Source: Acinetobacter sp. ANC 4470
GTDB lineage: Bacteria; Pseudomonadota; Gammaproteobacteria; Pseudomonadales; Moraxellaceae
Assembly (NCBI RefSeq): GCF_002135335.1
Contig: NZ_NEGC01000001.1
Coordinates: 496,001-560,000 of the forward strand
DNA length: 64,000 nt
Reading direction: 5' to 3'
In this document: positions 36,171-45,409 of the stretch, piece after piece
Numbering within the stretch: position 1 is the first letter of the stretch
Layout of the letters: the number at the start of each line of letters is the position of its first letter
The notes under the pieces: model-generated
What the model was told of the DNA's origin: nothing
Databases searched by the model: none
Seen by the model: only the letters and a program-made list of their open reading frames with translations
Translations under genes and position numbers: made by a program

Positions 36171-37469
36171 TTAGTAGCCAAGTTGTGGAGCAACCTCAAC
36201 TTTAGGTTTTAATCCAACAAACGGCAATGGGGCATGAAAAATTTCTGCAATATGCATGGCTGAAGTCACGGCTGACTCTAAAAGGGGTAAACCATCACAA
36301 GACCATGAACCACAATAAAACACTTTACGGTTTGCGTCTTTATGGCGAACTTGCAGTTCTTTATTTAAAGCCACTGTTTCTGAGTCGACCACAGCACGGG
36401 TTAAAGTCACGGTTGAAATGATTTTTTTAGGATCAATGTCAATCACCGGTTGCCATGTTTGGAACACCGCTGTTTTACCCACTAAACTTGGTTCGACTGA
36501 ATTCAACCACACTGTAAATTGTTGGCGGGTAAACTTACGATCCATCATATAACTGAGTACCGCCCAATCTTTACGCTTTGGCGGCATCACAGCTTGATCG
36601 GTATGAATCACCAATTTACCTTGTTCAAATTTGAATTTTTTTAACAAGGTAATGTCATCAGCAAACTGTTCAGCATTTAAGAAATTTTCAATTTTATTGG
36701 TCGGTGTTGCCACAATCACCCGATCAAAAACATATTGCTCACCCAAAGCATTTTCAACCAGTACGCCATTATCTTGTTCTTTGACTTGAGTAATTGTAGA
36801 ACCCTTATGAATTTCAATCCCTGCAATCAATTTGTCCACCAATGCAGGTGTACCACCTTGGATACGCAATAAAGCATCGCCATCGGTCAATTGACGTAAA
36901 AAAATCAATAATGGTTTTGCCGGCCATTCACCAATGGTTTTAGAACTACAGGTGCAAATGGTATACAGCACTGGCATGACCACACCATGCCAAAATACCT
37001 CTTCTATATCATTGTTATTGATGAATTCAGCCAGCGTAATTTCTTGATCTTTTGATTTGAAAAATTTAGCGATGGCTGTTTTAAGTTGCAACATACCTTT
37101 GACTAAACGCCAACCGTACTGTTGAATCCCTTTACGATTGTTAATAATCGGAAAATTACCAATGCGACTACGTGTAGTGGTTAACCATGTTTCAGTACGG
37201 TCTTCAAATAACCAGCTACACGCCATATAGGTACGAACAGGGAAAGTTTTGATCCCCAAATAAGTTGCCAAACTTAAGGTGTTTTGCCACAAATGAGGAT
37301 TCATTACTCGCAATGGCGCATCAATTAAGCCACCTTCGAATTCAATGCTATGGCTATCCATACCACGTCCAGGCAATGCTTCAAAAATCGTGATGCTATG
37401 CCCTGCATCTTTAAGAATTCTTGCGGTAGCTAGCCCAGCCATGCCACTACCAATAACTGCAATATCCAA
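36171..37469 (-). CDS. FAD-dependent amine-oxidase-like oxidoreductase
   Basis: A protein of 432 residues. The N-terminus is the dinucleotide-binding motif IAVIGSGMAGLATARIL followed by the acidic ribose-binding residue in FEALPGRG. The second FAD-contact region is FDRVIVATPTNKI, and the C-terminal FYCGSWSCDGLPLLESAVTS closes over FAD as in the amine-oxidase/phytoene-desaturase superfamily. The substrate is unknown. It is the first gene of a two-gene operon with the methyltransferase, as seen in lipid-modifying operons, but this is inference. Confidence 0.85.
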   Translation of the reverse strand: MDIAVIGSGMAGLATARILKDAGHSITIFEALPGRGMDSHSIEFEGGLIDAPLRVMNPHLWQNTLSLATYLGIKTFPVRTYMACSWLFEDRTETWLTTTRSRIGNFPIINNRKGIQQYGWRLVKGMLQLKTAIAKFFKSKDQEITLAEFINNNDIEEVFWHGVVMPVLYTICTCSSKTIGEWPAKPLLIFLRQLTDGDALLRIQGGTPALVDKLIAGIEIHKGSTITQVKEQDNGVLVENALGEQYVFDRVIVATPTNKIENFLNAEQFADDITLLKKFKFEQGKLVIHTDQAVMPPKRKDWAVLSYMMDRKFTRQQFTVWLNSVEPSLVGKTAVFQTWQPVIDIDPKKIISTVTLTRAVVDSETVALNKELQVRHKDANRKVFYCGSWSCDGLPLLESAVTSAMHIAEIFHAPLPFVGLKPKVEVAPQLGY

Positions 37470-37827
37470 AATTATTATCCGTCAGTTACATATAAGATTA
37501 CTGAAATTATGAACCAAGCGCGATTAAAAGGCGGTATTAAAATATTCCAGAATCTATCTTTTTAACAAAAATCATCATGATGTATATCCATCCTATATTG
37601 ACACTTACTCGTACAGAAAACCGCTTATAAAAAAATCTAAACACCCCTAATTACTGTTAATTATTTACCATAAAATCATATGTATAGATTAACCACATCG
37701 ATAATGATTATTTTTCAAATCTTCAAAATCAGCTTATTCTATCTAGCAGAATCACTGGCTAACGGCATCACACTTGCATAGCAAATAACAATGTAAATGC
37801 TGTAAAAATAACAAAATACATTCCGCA

Positions 37828-37860
37828 ACAAGCCCCTAAAAATTTAGGGGCTTGTTTATT
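37828..37860 (-). terminator. Strong hairpin terminator downstream of the pirin gene
   Basis: AACAAGCCCCTAAA and TTTAGGGGCTTGTT pair over 14 bp around a 3-base loop, directly after the pirin stop region on the minus strand. The rest of the gap 37470-37827 is AT-rich with no recognisable gene; it must hold the promoter of the flavoprotein operon. Confidence 0.7.
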
Positions 37861-37887
37861 TTTACAGCAACTGTTTGAAAGTCAGCA

Positions 37888-38775
37888 TCAGCCTGTAACG
37901 GCGATTTCACCAAACTTACCACTGTTAAAATCATTAAATGCTTGCATGATTTCCTCTTTGCTATTCATAACAAAAGGACCATAGCCTTCAATTGGCTCAT
38001 TCAGTGGTAAACCCGTTAACACCAAAAATTTAGTATCTTGCAGTGCTTCAAGTTGAATATTTGCTTCACCATCTTGAGCAAACAACACAATCGAGCTGTC
38101 CTGAACCTTTTGCGTTCCGTTCAAGAGCATTTCACCTGACAGCACCACAACCAAAACATTGTGATCAACAGGGACCTGAATATGATGGCGATGTTGTACT
38201 TTCAATTCACCATCCCACACATTCACAGGTGAAAAAGTTGAAGCTGGACCTGCATGTTCAGCATGATCCGCTATATAGCGACCTGCGATGACACGGATAT
38301 GCCCTGCATTATCATCCAATTGAATCACGGGAATATCTTGTGCCTCAATCGCTTGATATCTTGGGGGTGTCATTTTGTCTGCTGCAGGTAAATTAACCCA
38401 AAGCTGTACCATTTCAAACAATCCACCGCTTTTCGCGAATTCCTCAGAATGAAATTCTTCATGCATTAAACCTGCACCTGCGGTCATCCACTGCACATCG
38501 CCCGTTTTAATCTGACCGCCACCACCACTAGAGTCTTTATGTGACACTTCACCTTGATACGCAATGGTCACAGTTTCAAAGCCACGATGTGGATGCGACC
38601 CGACACCATGTTGTGCCGTGGTTGGATTAAAATGATACGGTGCAGCATAATCCAATAATAAGAATGGGCTAATCGCTTGACCTAAACGATCATAAGAGAA
38701 TAGATTTTTTACAGGAAAACCATCTCCGACCCAATGCATATTTTGGTTGCGATAAACACCAATAATTTTTTTCAT
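37888..38775 (-). CDS. Pirin-family protein (YhaK/quercetin dioxygenase type)
   Basis: A protein of 295 residues with two cupin-like halves. The metal site is in the N-terminal half: HPHRGFETVTIAYQG (about 61-75), with a further His in SHKDS and the later GAGLMHEEFHSEE. The C-terminal pirin domain has PINEPIEGYGPFVMNSKEEI. Members are Fe-binding and some oxidise quercetin; others act as redox-linked regulators. A single-gene unit upstream of its own terminator. Confidence 0.9.
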   Translation of the reverse strand: MKKIIGVYRNQNMHWVGDGFPVKNLFSYDRLGQAISPFLLLDYAAPYHFNPTTAQHGVGSHPHRGFETVTIAYQGEVSHKDSSGGGGQIKTGDVQWMTAGAGLMHEEFHSEEFAKSGGLFEMVQLWVNLPAADKMTPPRYQAIEAQDIPVIQLDDNAGHIRVIAGRYIADHAEHAGPASTFSPVNVWDGELKVQHRHHIQVPVDHNVLVVVLSGEMLLNGTQKVQDSSIVLFAQDGEANIQLEALQDTKFLVLTGLPLNEPIEGYGPFVMNSKEEIMQAFNDFNSGKFGEIAVTG

Positions 38776-38886
38776 CTGAATACTCCTATCTCTAAGTATT
38801 ATATTGAGGTCAGTTTATGCGTTTTAAATATCTAAACCACAGTGATCAGCAGTACACTTCATTGTATTTTTAGAACGATAAAAATA

Positions 38887-38920
38887 CAAAAAATCCAGAA
38901 GAAAAGTTCTGGATTTTTTG
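38887..38920 (-). terminator. Terminator of ahpC
   Basis: AAAATCCAGAA pairs with TTCTGGATTTT around GAAAAG, with A-tract on one side and T-tract on the other. It lies 22 bases after the ahpC stop. Confidence 0.8.
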
Positions 38921-38941
38921 GAAGATGATCTTAACTTAAGA

Positions 38942-39505
38942 TTAAATTTTACCAATCAAGTCAATTGAAGGAGCAAGCGTTGCATCGCCTTCTTTCCATT
39001 TTGCTGGGCAAACTTCACCAGGGTGAGTATGGACATATTGTGCTGCTTTCACTTTACGTAGAAGCTCTTGAGCGTCACGACCAATCCCCCCAGTATTAAT
39101 TTCAACAATCTGGATCTTGCCATCTGGATCAATTACGAAAGTTCCACGATCCGCCAAACCTTCCGATTCAATCAGAACTTCAAAGTTTTTTGCCAAAGTC
39201 CAAGTTGGATCGCCAAGCATTGCATATTGGATTTTCTTAATTTCATCCGAGCTGTCATGCCAAGCTTTATGGGTAAAGTGAGTGTCTGTAGATACAGAAT
39301 AAATTTCTACACCCATTTTTTGGAATTCAGCATAGTTATCGGCTAAATCACCGAGTTCTGTTGGGCAAACAAAAGTAAAGTCGGCAGGATAGAAAAATAC
39401 CACTGACCATTTACCTTGAAAATCTTTTTCAGAGATTTCAACGAATTCACCACTTTTATACGCTGTTGCATTGAATGGTTTGATTTCAGTATTAATTAAA
39501 CTCAT
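38942..39505 (-). CDS. ahpC: Alkyl hydroperoxide reductase AhpC (2-Cys peroxiredoxin)
   Basis: A protein of 187 residues, the exact AhpC length. The peroxidatic Cys is in [14 protein letters not shown] (about residue 47) and the resolving Cys in [14 protein letters not shown] (about 166). KAWHDSS and [10 protein letters not shown] are family hallmarks. It reduces H2O2 and organic peroxides with AhpF-type partners; no ahpF lies next to it. A 220-base divergent upstream region should hold the promoter. Confidence 0.97.
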   Translation of the reverse strand: MSLINTEIKPFNATAYKSGEFVEISEKDFQGKWSVVFFYPADFTFVCPTELGDLADNYAEFQKMGVEIYSVSTDTHFTHKAWHDSSDEIKKIQYAMLGDPTWTLAKNFEVLIESEGLADRGTFVIDPDGKIQIVEINTGGIGRDAQELLRKVKAAQYVHTHPGEVCPAKWKEGDATLAPSIDLIGKI

Positions 39506-39725
39506 GATAAATTCCTCTAGCTCGTTTCTGGGATTGCTTATGTTGTGAAGCTAGAATACAAAAACTTTAATAATTGGTAAAACCGTACTTTTTAATGAAA
39601 GTAATCGAAAAAATAGATTCGATATTTCTATCATTACTCTTTTTATAATCGTAAAACTCAATTCAATTTTAGGTTGACCAATACTCACTTGTTCTGTAGA
39701 TTTTCTTTTTGAGTGGACAATTAAA

Positions 39726-40061
39726 ATGATGTTTCAATCTCTTCTTGAACAATTCCAAGCCCTTCCTTCTGGCTCTGACAGCTTTAAACAACTCAAAAAT
39801 AATTGCGAACTGCAAATCAAAACTGCTAACCTTTCTCTAGAACAAACAGCCCTCTTTCTAATTTATGGTTTTGCTAAAAATTATGTGTTGCTCTATGAAG
39901 ATCAAGCCGTAACAGCTGATTTTTCCAATGCTGCCAAAACCCAGTTATTGACCTATATGCAACAATTGAATTCAGCCCTTCAAACGCAAGATAAAACACT
40001 CATTTTAAATAGCCTAAATCAGGTGACTCAAGACTATATGCACAGTTCCCGCGTGTTTTAA
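39726..40061 (+). CDS. Small conserved-looking helical protein of unknown function
   Basis: A protein of 111 residues (ATG at 39726, a second at 39729). It is predicted all-helical, with no signal peptide or membrane segment and a single cysteine. Text such as LSLEQTALFLIYGFAKNYVLLYED suggests a compact folded protein. No family is recognised. It is divergent from ahpC and convergent with ssb. Confidence 0.7.
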   Translation: MMFQSLLEQFQALPSGSDSFKQLKNNCELQIKTANLSLEQTALFLIYGFAKNYVLLYEDQAVTADFSNAAKTQLLTYMQQLNSALQTQDKTLILNSLNQVTQDYMHSSRVF

Positions 40062-40105
40062 TTCCATTTATTCATAGCTTATAACAGTATCTACAAGTCA
40101 TAAAA

Positions 40106-40132
40106 AAACCCTTTGTTTTCACAAAGGGTTTG
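40106..40132. terminator. Bidirectional terminator between the 111-residue protein gene and ssb
   Basis: AAACCCTTTGT and ACAAAGGGTTT pair perfectly around TTTC, with an A-tract on the left that is a T-tract for ssb. Confidence 0.85.
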
Positions 40133-40159
40133 GATGATTCATAACCGCTTTTAGATCAG

Positions 40160-40768
40160 TTAAAACGGAAGATCATCATCTAAATCAGCAGGTGCAGTCG
40201 CAGGCGCTGAAGGTGTTGCTTGAGGTGCTTTAGGCTGGAAACCTGCTGGGTTATTATTGGCATAACCACTTTGCTGGTTGTTATTAAAACCACCTTGATT
40301 ATTGCCATAACCGCTTTGGTTATTATTATTATTGTTGTTATAACCCGAGTTAGCGCCGCCTTGGTTATTATTGAAACGCGGTTGATTATAACTCGCGTTA
40401 TCACCACCCGTGCTTTGCTCACCTTGCTGACGATTACCACTGTCTAACATTTGCATTTGTTCACCACGAATTTCTGTGGTGTAGCGTTCTTGACCACTTT
40501 GGTCTGTCCACTGACGCGTACGTAATGAACCTTCAATATAAACTTTAGAGCCTTTGCGTAGATACTGCTGCGCAATTTCACCTAAGCGGTTATGTAACAC
40601 AATACGGTGCCATTCTGTTTGTTCTTTACGCTCACCAGTACTTTTATCCGTCCACGAATCGCTCGTTGCAATTGAGAACTGAGTAAGAGAACCACCATTT
40701 GGAAAAGTTTTGGTTTCAGGATCTTTGCCTAAAGTACCCACTAAAATTACTTTATTAACACCACGCAT
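40160..40768 (-). CDS. ssb: Single-stranded DNA-binding protein SSB
   Basis: A protein of 202 residues. The OB fold occupies residues 1-110 ([51 protein letters not shown]). A linker of about 75 residues is rich in N, Q and G, unusually asparagine-heavy. The C-terminal tip DDDLPF is the protein-interaction tail. SSB coats single-stranded DNA in replication and repair. It starts 51 bases downstream of the MFS gene on the same strand. Confidence 0.97.
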   Translation of the reverse strand: MRGVNKVILVGTLGKDPETKTFPNGGSLTQFSIATSDSWTDKSTGERKEQTEWHRIVLHNRLGEIAQQYLRKGSKVYIEGSLRTRQWTDQSGQERYTTEIRGEQMQMLDSGNRQQGEQSTGGDNASYNQPRFNNNQGGANSGYNNNNNNNQSGYGNNQGGFNNNQQSGYANNNPAGFQPKAPQATPSAPATAPADLDDDLPF

Positions 40769-40819
40769 CAGACGTATTCTTCCTATTTATTACTATGTTT
40801 TACTTTATAAGAGTTATGC

Positions 40820-42184
40820 TTAAATGGCTACCTCTTTACCTAACAAGTGCGTTAAATCTTGTCGTGCAGCATCATCTATTTGCTGTTTATCGACTTTAAT
40901 ATAGGCAACCTGTTGATCGGGCATGACCACGACTTCTTCAATACCACGAATTGCCAAAAGTTGAGAAGTCCATTCATCCGTTTGTTTGCTTTCAGGCAAA
41001 CGAATCACTAACGATGACAAATAACGTGGTTGAACCAAACCAAAGCTAATCAATAACCAAACCACGGCAATCGCGGTCAGAATCCCCCAACCCATTGCCG
41101 TATTGTTTAAAATTAACAGTTGCCCGCCAATCATACCGCCAAAAAATGCGCCTAAAAATTGACTACTGGCATTTACGCCCATGGCTGTTGCCTTGGATTG
41201 AATGGGTGCAGATTTGGACAACCAAGAAGGCAATAATGCTTCCATAACGTTAAAAGCAATAAAGAAAAATGCGAGGCCTAACAGTAAGATATATTTCGAT
41301 TGATAGCCGAAAATCAGTACCAATAAACCTAAAACAATCCCACCAATCGCGGTTAAGAAAATACCGCGCATTTTGCGATATTTTTCCGCCAAAATAATAC
41401 TGGGAAAAGCAAAAAACAGGCTGATCACCAGTAAAGGCAAATACACCAAACCATGACGAGAGAGTGGAATATCCGCAAATTCGATCAATTGGGATGGCAT
41501 GTAAATGAACATCGCTGTGAGCAATAAATGCAGCGCAAAGACTGAAACATGCAGACGGTTTAAATCACCCATTTTCAAGACTTGTTTTAACTGTGTTACA
41601 TAGCCTTGCTGATAATTTCGATGATGACGCGTCACTTTAGGCACTAAGAACAGCATTGAAATTGCGGCAAGACCCATAATTGTGGTCACCCAAAACAGTC
41701 CAGAAATACCGACCAAACTGGTTAACCAAGGCCCAAGACTGAAGGCGACCATAAAGGATACCCCAATACTCATGCCCATAACTGCCATGGCTTTACTGCG
41801 TTGTTCCTCACGTGTGACATCGGCAAGCAATGCCATCACCACCGCAGAAACAGCACCACCGCCTGCAATCGCACGACCAATAATCACGCCATAAATGCTC
41901 TCAGACATTGCCGCGACCGCACCACCAAGCGCAAACAACAATAAGCCTAAAACCACCAAAGGCTTCCGGCTAAAACGGTCTGCAAGTAAGCTAAATGGAA
42001 TTTGTAAAATGGCTTGGGTTAAACCATACACCCCGACAGCTAAACCAATCAGCGCAGGCGTTGCACCTTGATATGACTGCCCTGCCACGGAAAACACAGG
42101 AATAATCATAAACAAGCCCAGCATACGCAGAGCAAAAATACTGCTTAAGGCAAAGGTTGAACGGCGTTCTAAAGCATTCATCAT
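40820..42184 (-). CDS. yajR: YajR-like MFS transporter with C-terminal ferredoxin-like (YAM) domain
   Basis: A protein of 454 residues, the same length as E. coli YajR. Twelve membrane segments fill residues 15-385; the MFS motif A loop reads DRFSRKPLVVLG. After the last helix about 60 residues form a beta-alpha-beta pattern (TSQLLAIRGIEEVVVMPDQQ, AYIKVDKQQID), like the YAM domain of YajR. The substrate is unknown. It precedes ssb on the same strand. Confidence 0.85.
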   Translation of the reverse strand: MMNALERRSTFALSSIFALRMLGLFMIIPVFSVAGQSYQGATPALIGLAVGVYGLTQAILQIPFSLLADRFSRKPLVVLGLLLFALGGAVAAMSESIYGVIIGRAIAGGGAVSAVVMALLADVTREEQRSKAMAVMGMSIGVSFMVAFSLGPWLTSLVGISGLFWVTTIMGLAAISMLFLVPKVTRHHRNYQQGYVTQLKQVLKMGDLNRLHVSVFALHLLLTAMFIYMPSQLIEFADIPLSRHGLVYLPLLVISLFFAFPSIILAEKYRKMRGIFLTAIGGIVLGLLVLIFGYQSKYILLLGLAFFFIAFNVMEALLPSWLSKSAPIQSKATAMGVNASSQFLGAFFGGMIGGQLLILNNTAMGWGILTAIAVVWLLISFGLVQPRYLSSLVIRLPESKQTDEWTSQLLAIRGIEEVVVMPDQQVAYIKVDKQQIDDAARQDLTHLLGKEVAI

Positions 42185-42277
42185 ATCAATAAGCTTGGTT
42201 TTATGAGTTTAATTTCGATCGACTATCCTACAACATTCATATTACAGATGCTGCTTTATTCAAAGATAAGCCACCAT

Positions 42278-42303
42278 AAAAAAAGGCGCATTTTCATGCG
42301 CCC
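42278..42303 (-). terminator. Terminator of the DUF475 gene
   Basis: GGCGCAT and ATGCGCC pair around TTTC; on the minus strand the hairpin is followed by a run of T. Confidence 0.85.
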
Positions 42304-42332
42304 TTATTGTAACCGTTTTTCTTAAACAACGA

Positions 42333-43418
42333 TTAACCGATCTGTTCTTGACGCTTACGATATTGAATAGAAGCAAAGATTGCCCAAACAATAAATGCCA
42401 CGCCAATTAAACCTGTGACCACTTCAGGAATATGTAAACCTGCACCACTTGCCAACATAATAAATGCCAAAGCACCGATGGCATAATGCGCACCATGTTC
42501 AAGGAATACATAGGCATCTAAGGTACCTTTTTCAACCAAGTAAATAGTCATTGAACGCACAAACATTGCACCAATCGCTAGCCCGAGCATGATGATTACC
42601 ACGTCAGAAGTAATAGCAAATGCACCAATCACACCATCAAAACTAAACGATGCATCTAAGACTTCAAGGTAAATAAAACCACCAATACCTGCTTTAATGA
42701 CACCTGTTGATGCACCACTTGCATCATGACTGACTGCATTACCGTCTTCATCAATTTCAGGTTCACCGCCTAACAAGTGACTGAGCACTTGCACACCGAT
42801 GTAAACCACAATGCCCCAAATACCCGCCATGGTCACCACTAAACGCGCAGCTTCATCCACATTTGCCGCCATGATCAATAAGCCAATCAATGAAAGGAAA
42901 ACTGACATTGCAGGAACATTGGCTAGATTAGATAACCGTGCTTCAAGCCATCTAAACCAGTGGGTATCTTTTTCACTATCAAAGAAGAAGTTTAGGAAAA
43001 CCAACAATAGGAATGAGCCACCAAATGCTGCAATTTCAGCATGATGTGCCATCAATTTTGCAGAATAAAGCAGAGGATCATTGATCGCCATTTTCACAAC
43101 GTCCAGCATACCCATGTCCGCAGTGACTGCAACAATCACAATCGGAAAGACTAGACGCATACCAAATACAGCAATCACAATACCGACGGTTAAAAAGATC
43201 ATTTTCCAAAAATGATCCCAACCACGTAGTACCGAAGCATTCACCACGGCATTATCGAAAGAAAGCGACACTTCCATCACTGCTAAAATGGCAGTAATGG
43301 TCAATGCCGTGAACATGGTCTTTAAACCTGCTTCTGGACCATGGGTATAACCCCAATATGCAGAAATAGCCAGACACACGATCGTAAAAATGATTGAGAA
43401 ACCAAAATGTTTCATCAT
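42333..43418 (-). CDS. DUF475 / TerC-like integral membrane protein
   Basis: A protein of 361 residues with about nine membrane segments. Two acidic intramembrane motifs typical of TerC-like proteins are present: EVSLSFDNAVVNASVL (about 49-64) and EVLDASFSFDGVIGAFAI (about 241-258). The family is linked to metal-ion efflux (Mn2+ in related TerC proteins) and tellurite-resistance loci, but DUF475 members lack a proven substrate. Single gene with its own terminator. Confidence 0.9.
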   Translation of the reverse strand: MMKHFGFSIIFTIVCLAISAYWGYTHGPEAGLKTMFTALTITAILAVMEVSLSFDNAVVNASVLRGWDHFWKMIFLTVGIVIAVFGMRLVFPIVIVAVTADMGMLDVVKMAINDPLLYSAKLMAHHAEIAAFGGSFLLLVFLNFFFDSEKDTHWFRWLEARLSNLANVPAMSVFLSLIGLLIMAANVDEAARLVVTMAGIWGIVVYIGVQVLSHLLGGEPEIDEDGNAVSHDASGASTGVIKAGIGGFIYLEVLDASFSFDGVIGAFAITSDVVIIMLGLAIGAMFVRSMTIYLVEKGTLDAYVFLEHGAHYAIGALAFIMLASGAGLHIPEVVTGLIGVAFIVWAIFASIQYRKRQEQIG

Positions 43419-43650
43419 GATAGATCGACCTATAGAAAAATATTTGTATCAATTAAATTCGGTAAAACTTAACAAGAGCGCTTAAGATTTTATGCGCACA
43501 ATTATGACGACTTTTTCAGATTAATCCAAAGTTCTTCGTATGATTTTTTAGAGTAACCACACACTATTTATTTTGTCTCATATCCTCACATCATAACTCT
43601 TGCTATAGTCTCCGTCATCTGTAAATTCTTCTTTTCATTAGGATGACGAC

Positions 43651-44322
43651 ATGAGCTTTTCTCAAGATGTATGGCAACGAAATTTAGTGTTATATCAACA
43701 AACTTTAGCGCTGCCATTTAACCAAGAGCTTGCTCAAGGCACATTAAGCAAAGATGTGTTTAGCCATTATGTCATTCAAGATGCACATTATTTACTGGCT
43801 TACGGTCGTGCGCTTGCTGTCTGTGCTGCAAAAGCTTTTGACGCTGACGATGTAATCCAATTTTCTGAAGCGGCTAAGATTGCTATTGTGGTTGAACGCA
43901 GCCTACATGATAGCTTTATGCACGAATTTGATATTTCTAAAGTGCAATTTGAAACCACGCCACTCACTTTGGCTTGCCATCATTACACATCGTTCTTAAC
44001 TGCAACGGCATGGTCTGAAAGCTACCCTGTGGTGTTGGCTTCGTTGCTGCCATGTTTCTGGATTTATGCGGAAGTAGGCAAAGACATTGTGAACCATTCA
44101 ATTGCGAATAATCCATATCAAGCATGGATTGATACCTATTCAGGTGAAGACTTCCATCAAGCGGTACGTAATGTGATTACTACCATTGATAAAGTCGCTG
44201 CACGTTGTGATGCCGATACTCTGGAGAAAATGCATCACGCTTATACCACGGCTGCCAAACTGGAATGGTTATTCTGGGATAGTGCTTATGATCAAAGACA
44301 GTGGTTAGGCTTGGATGCTTAA
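43651..44322 (+). CDS. tenA: TenA-family aminopyrimidine aminohydrolase (thiaminase II)
   Basis: A protein of 223 residues, normal TenA length. Helical fold text includes HYVIQDAHYLLAYGRALAVC (about 35-54) and the catalytic Cys in ASLLPCFWIYAEVGK (about 136). The C-terminal LEWLFWDSAYDQRQW is also typical. It salvages degraded thiamine to HMP. No thiamine riboswitch-like conserved core was seen in the 230 bases upstream. Confidence 0.95.
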   Translation: MSFSQDVWQRNLVLYQQTLALPFNQELAQGTLSKDVFSHYVIQDAHYLLAYGRALAVCAAKAFDADDVIQFSEAAKIAIVVERSLHDSFMHEFDISKVQFETTPLTLACHHYTSFLTATAWSESYPVVLASLLPCFWIYAEVGKDIVNHSIANNPYQAWIDTYSGEDFHQAVRNVITTIDKVAARCDADTLEKMHHAYTTAAKLEWLFWDSAYDQRQWLGLDA

Positions 44323-44358
44323 CTCTACTTTATCTCAGATCTGAATGCGTTGATGATC

Positions 44359-44406
44359 AATCCTCCCTCTTACGCCATAAATAGCGCAAAATTCGAGGGA
44401 GGGATT
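44359..44406. terminator. Bidirectional terminator between tenA and glpM
   Basis: AATCCTCCCTC (44359-44369) pairs with GAGGGAGGGATT (44395-44406) with one bulged base, enclosing a 25-base loop, followed by TTCTTTTATT. Confidence 0.65.
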
Positions 44407-44411
44407 TTCTT

Positions 44412-44759
44412 TTATTGCTGAAACATCTGCCACCCATAAATCAATCCTGCCGCAGCCACAATCCAGCACACTGTAGCGATCCCTAGACATGACCACATCG
44501 ACATTTTTGTTGCCAGCATATAAACCATCAACAAATAAATTGCATATGGAATCAGAGACCATAAACCAAATAATGCGGTTTTGCGTAAAGCTTCTGCGCC
44601 CTGTTGCTGTGACACAATCACATGCGCAATCAAGGCAAAAGTCGGAAAAAGTGGAACCAGACCTGCAATATAAAATGCCTTACTTTTAGAAAATATCGAA
44701 ATCACCAGCACCGCAGCGGCACCTAACATACATTTCAAAAATAAAGCCCACATATTCAC
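44412..44759 (-). CDS. glpM: GlpM-family membrane protein
   Basis: A protein of 115 residues with four membrane segments. The signature SKSKAFYIAGLVPLFPTFAL (residues about 24-43) and LFGLWSLIPYAIYLLMVY match GlpM, first described next to glycerol-metabolism genes of Pseudomonas. Its molecular role is unclear. It is 51 bases downstream of the DUF1304 gene on the same strand. Confidence 0.88.
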   Translation of the reverse strand: MNMWALFLKCMLGAAAVLVISIFSKSKAFYIAGLVPLFPTFALIAHVIVSQQQGAEALRKTALFGLWSLIPYAIYLLMVYMLATKMSMWSCLGIATVCWIVAAAGLIYGWQMFQQ

Positions 44760-44810
44760 AGATCCAACAACAAAAACTTTGAGCCACTGAGTTTATGCCA
44801 ATCGCGCTAC

Positions 44811-45167
44811 CTAGAATATATTTAGCGCAATTAAAGCAATCAAAGCTGGCATCGCCTGAATATAAAGAATCTTTTTACTTGCCGTCATTGCACCATAAAG
44901 ACCGGCAACCAAAACACAGCCTAAAAAGAAGTTAGCGAGCTGAATGGCAAATGGTGCAGATGCAAAGAGTGACCAAATCAATCCTGCGGCTAAGAAGCCA
45001 TTATATAACCCCTGATTTTGCGCTAAAACTTTGGTCAGTTTTGCCTTTTCAGCCGTATTCCCAAAAGCTTTCATTCCTATAGGCTTATCCCACAGGAACA
45101 TTTCTAAAATTAAAAAATAAAGATGTAAAATTGCAATAATAGCAATCAGAACCTGAGCAACAATCAT
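44811..45167 (-). CDS. DUF1304 membrane protein
   Basis: A protein of 118 residues with four membrane segments. The pattern HLYFLILEMFLW (about 15-26), NQGLYNGFLAAGLIWSL and LYGAMTASKKILYIQAMPAL defines DUF1304. Function unknown. It likely shares a transcript with glpM and is divergent from uvrA across 240 bases. Confidence 0.93.
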   Translation of the reverse strand: MIVAQVLIAIIAILHLYFLILEMFLWDKPIGMKAFGNTAEKAKLTKVLAQNQGLYNGFLAAGLIWSLFASAPFAIQLANFFLGCVLVAGLYGAMTASKKILYIQAMPALIALIALNIF

Positions 45168-45409
45168 GTGATTTCCTTTTTATTCTTCAGACGATATTGT
45201 GTATTTTAACGATGAATCTGTCGATATACTGAATTTTTACTTTTAAGTTTTTGACTTACAGGTACAAAGTAAGAGCATTACAATCTATTTATTTTAAATT
45301 CTTTACCGGTCCGACACAAAATGACGTTTAAATTCTTTTTAATACAGCTTGAACATTTTTCATGCGCTATCATATATAACCTTCAATTTGCACATTACCG
45401 AGATGTTTT

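Noticed and set aside
40256..40390. CRISPR-like short repeats (TTATTATT/GGTTATT units)
   Set aside because: These are codon repeats for Asn/Gly in the SSB linker, without spacers or cas genes; no CRISPR array was seen anywhere in the window.
40220..40447. Ile/Thr/Val-rich frame opposite ssb
   Set aside because: A shadow of the Asn/Gln/Gly-rich SSB linker; low-complexity DNA gives long open frames on the other strand.
43419..43650. Thiamine riboswitch upstream of tenA
   Set aside because: The conserved CUGAGA and related core segments were not found in this stretch.
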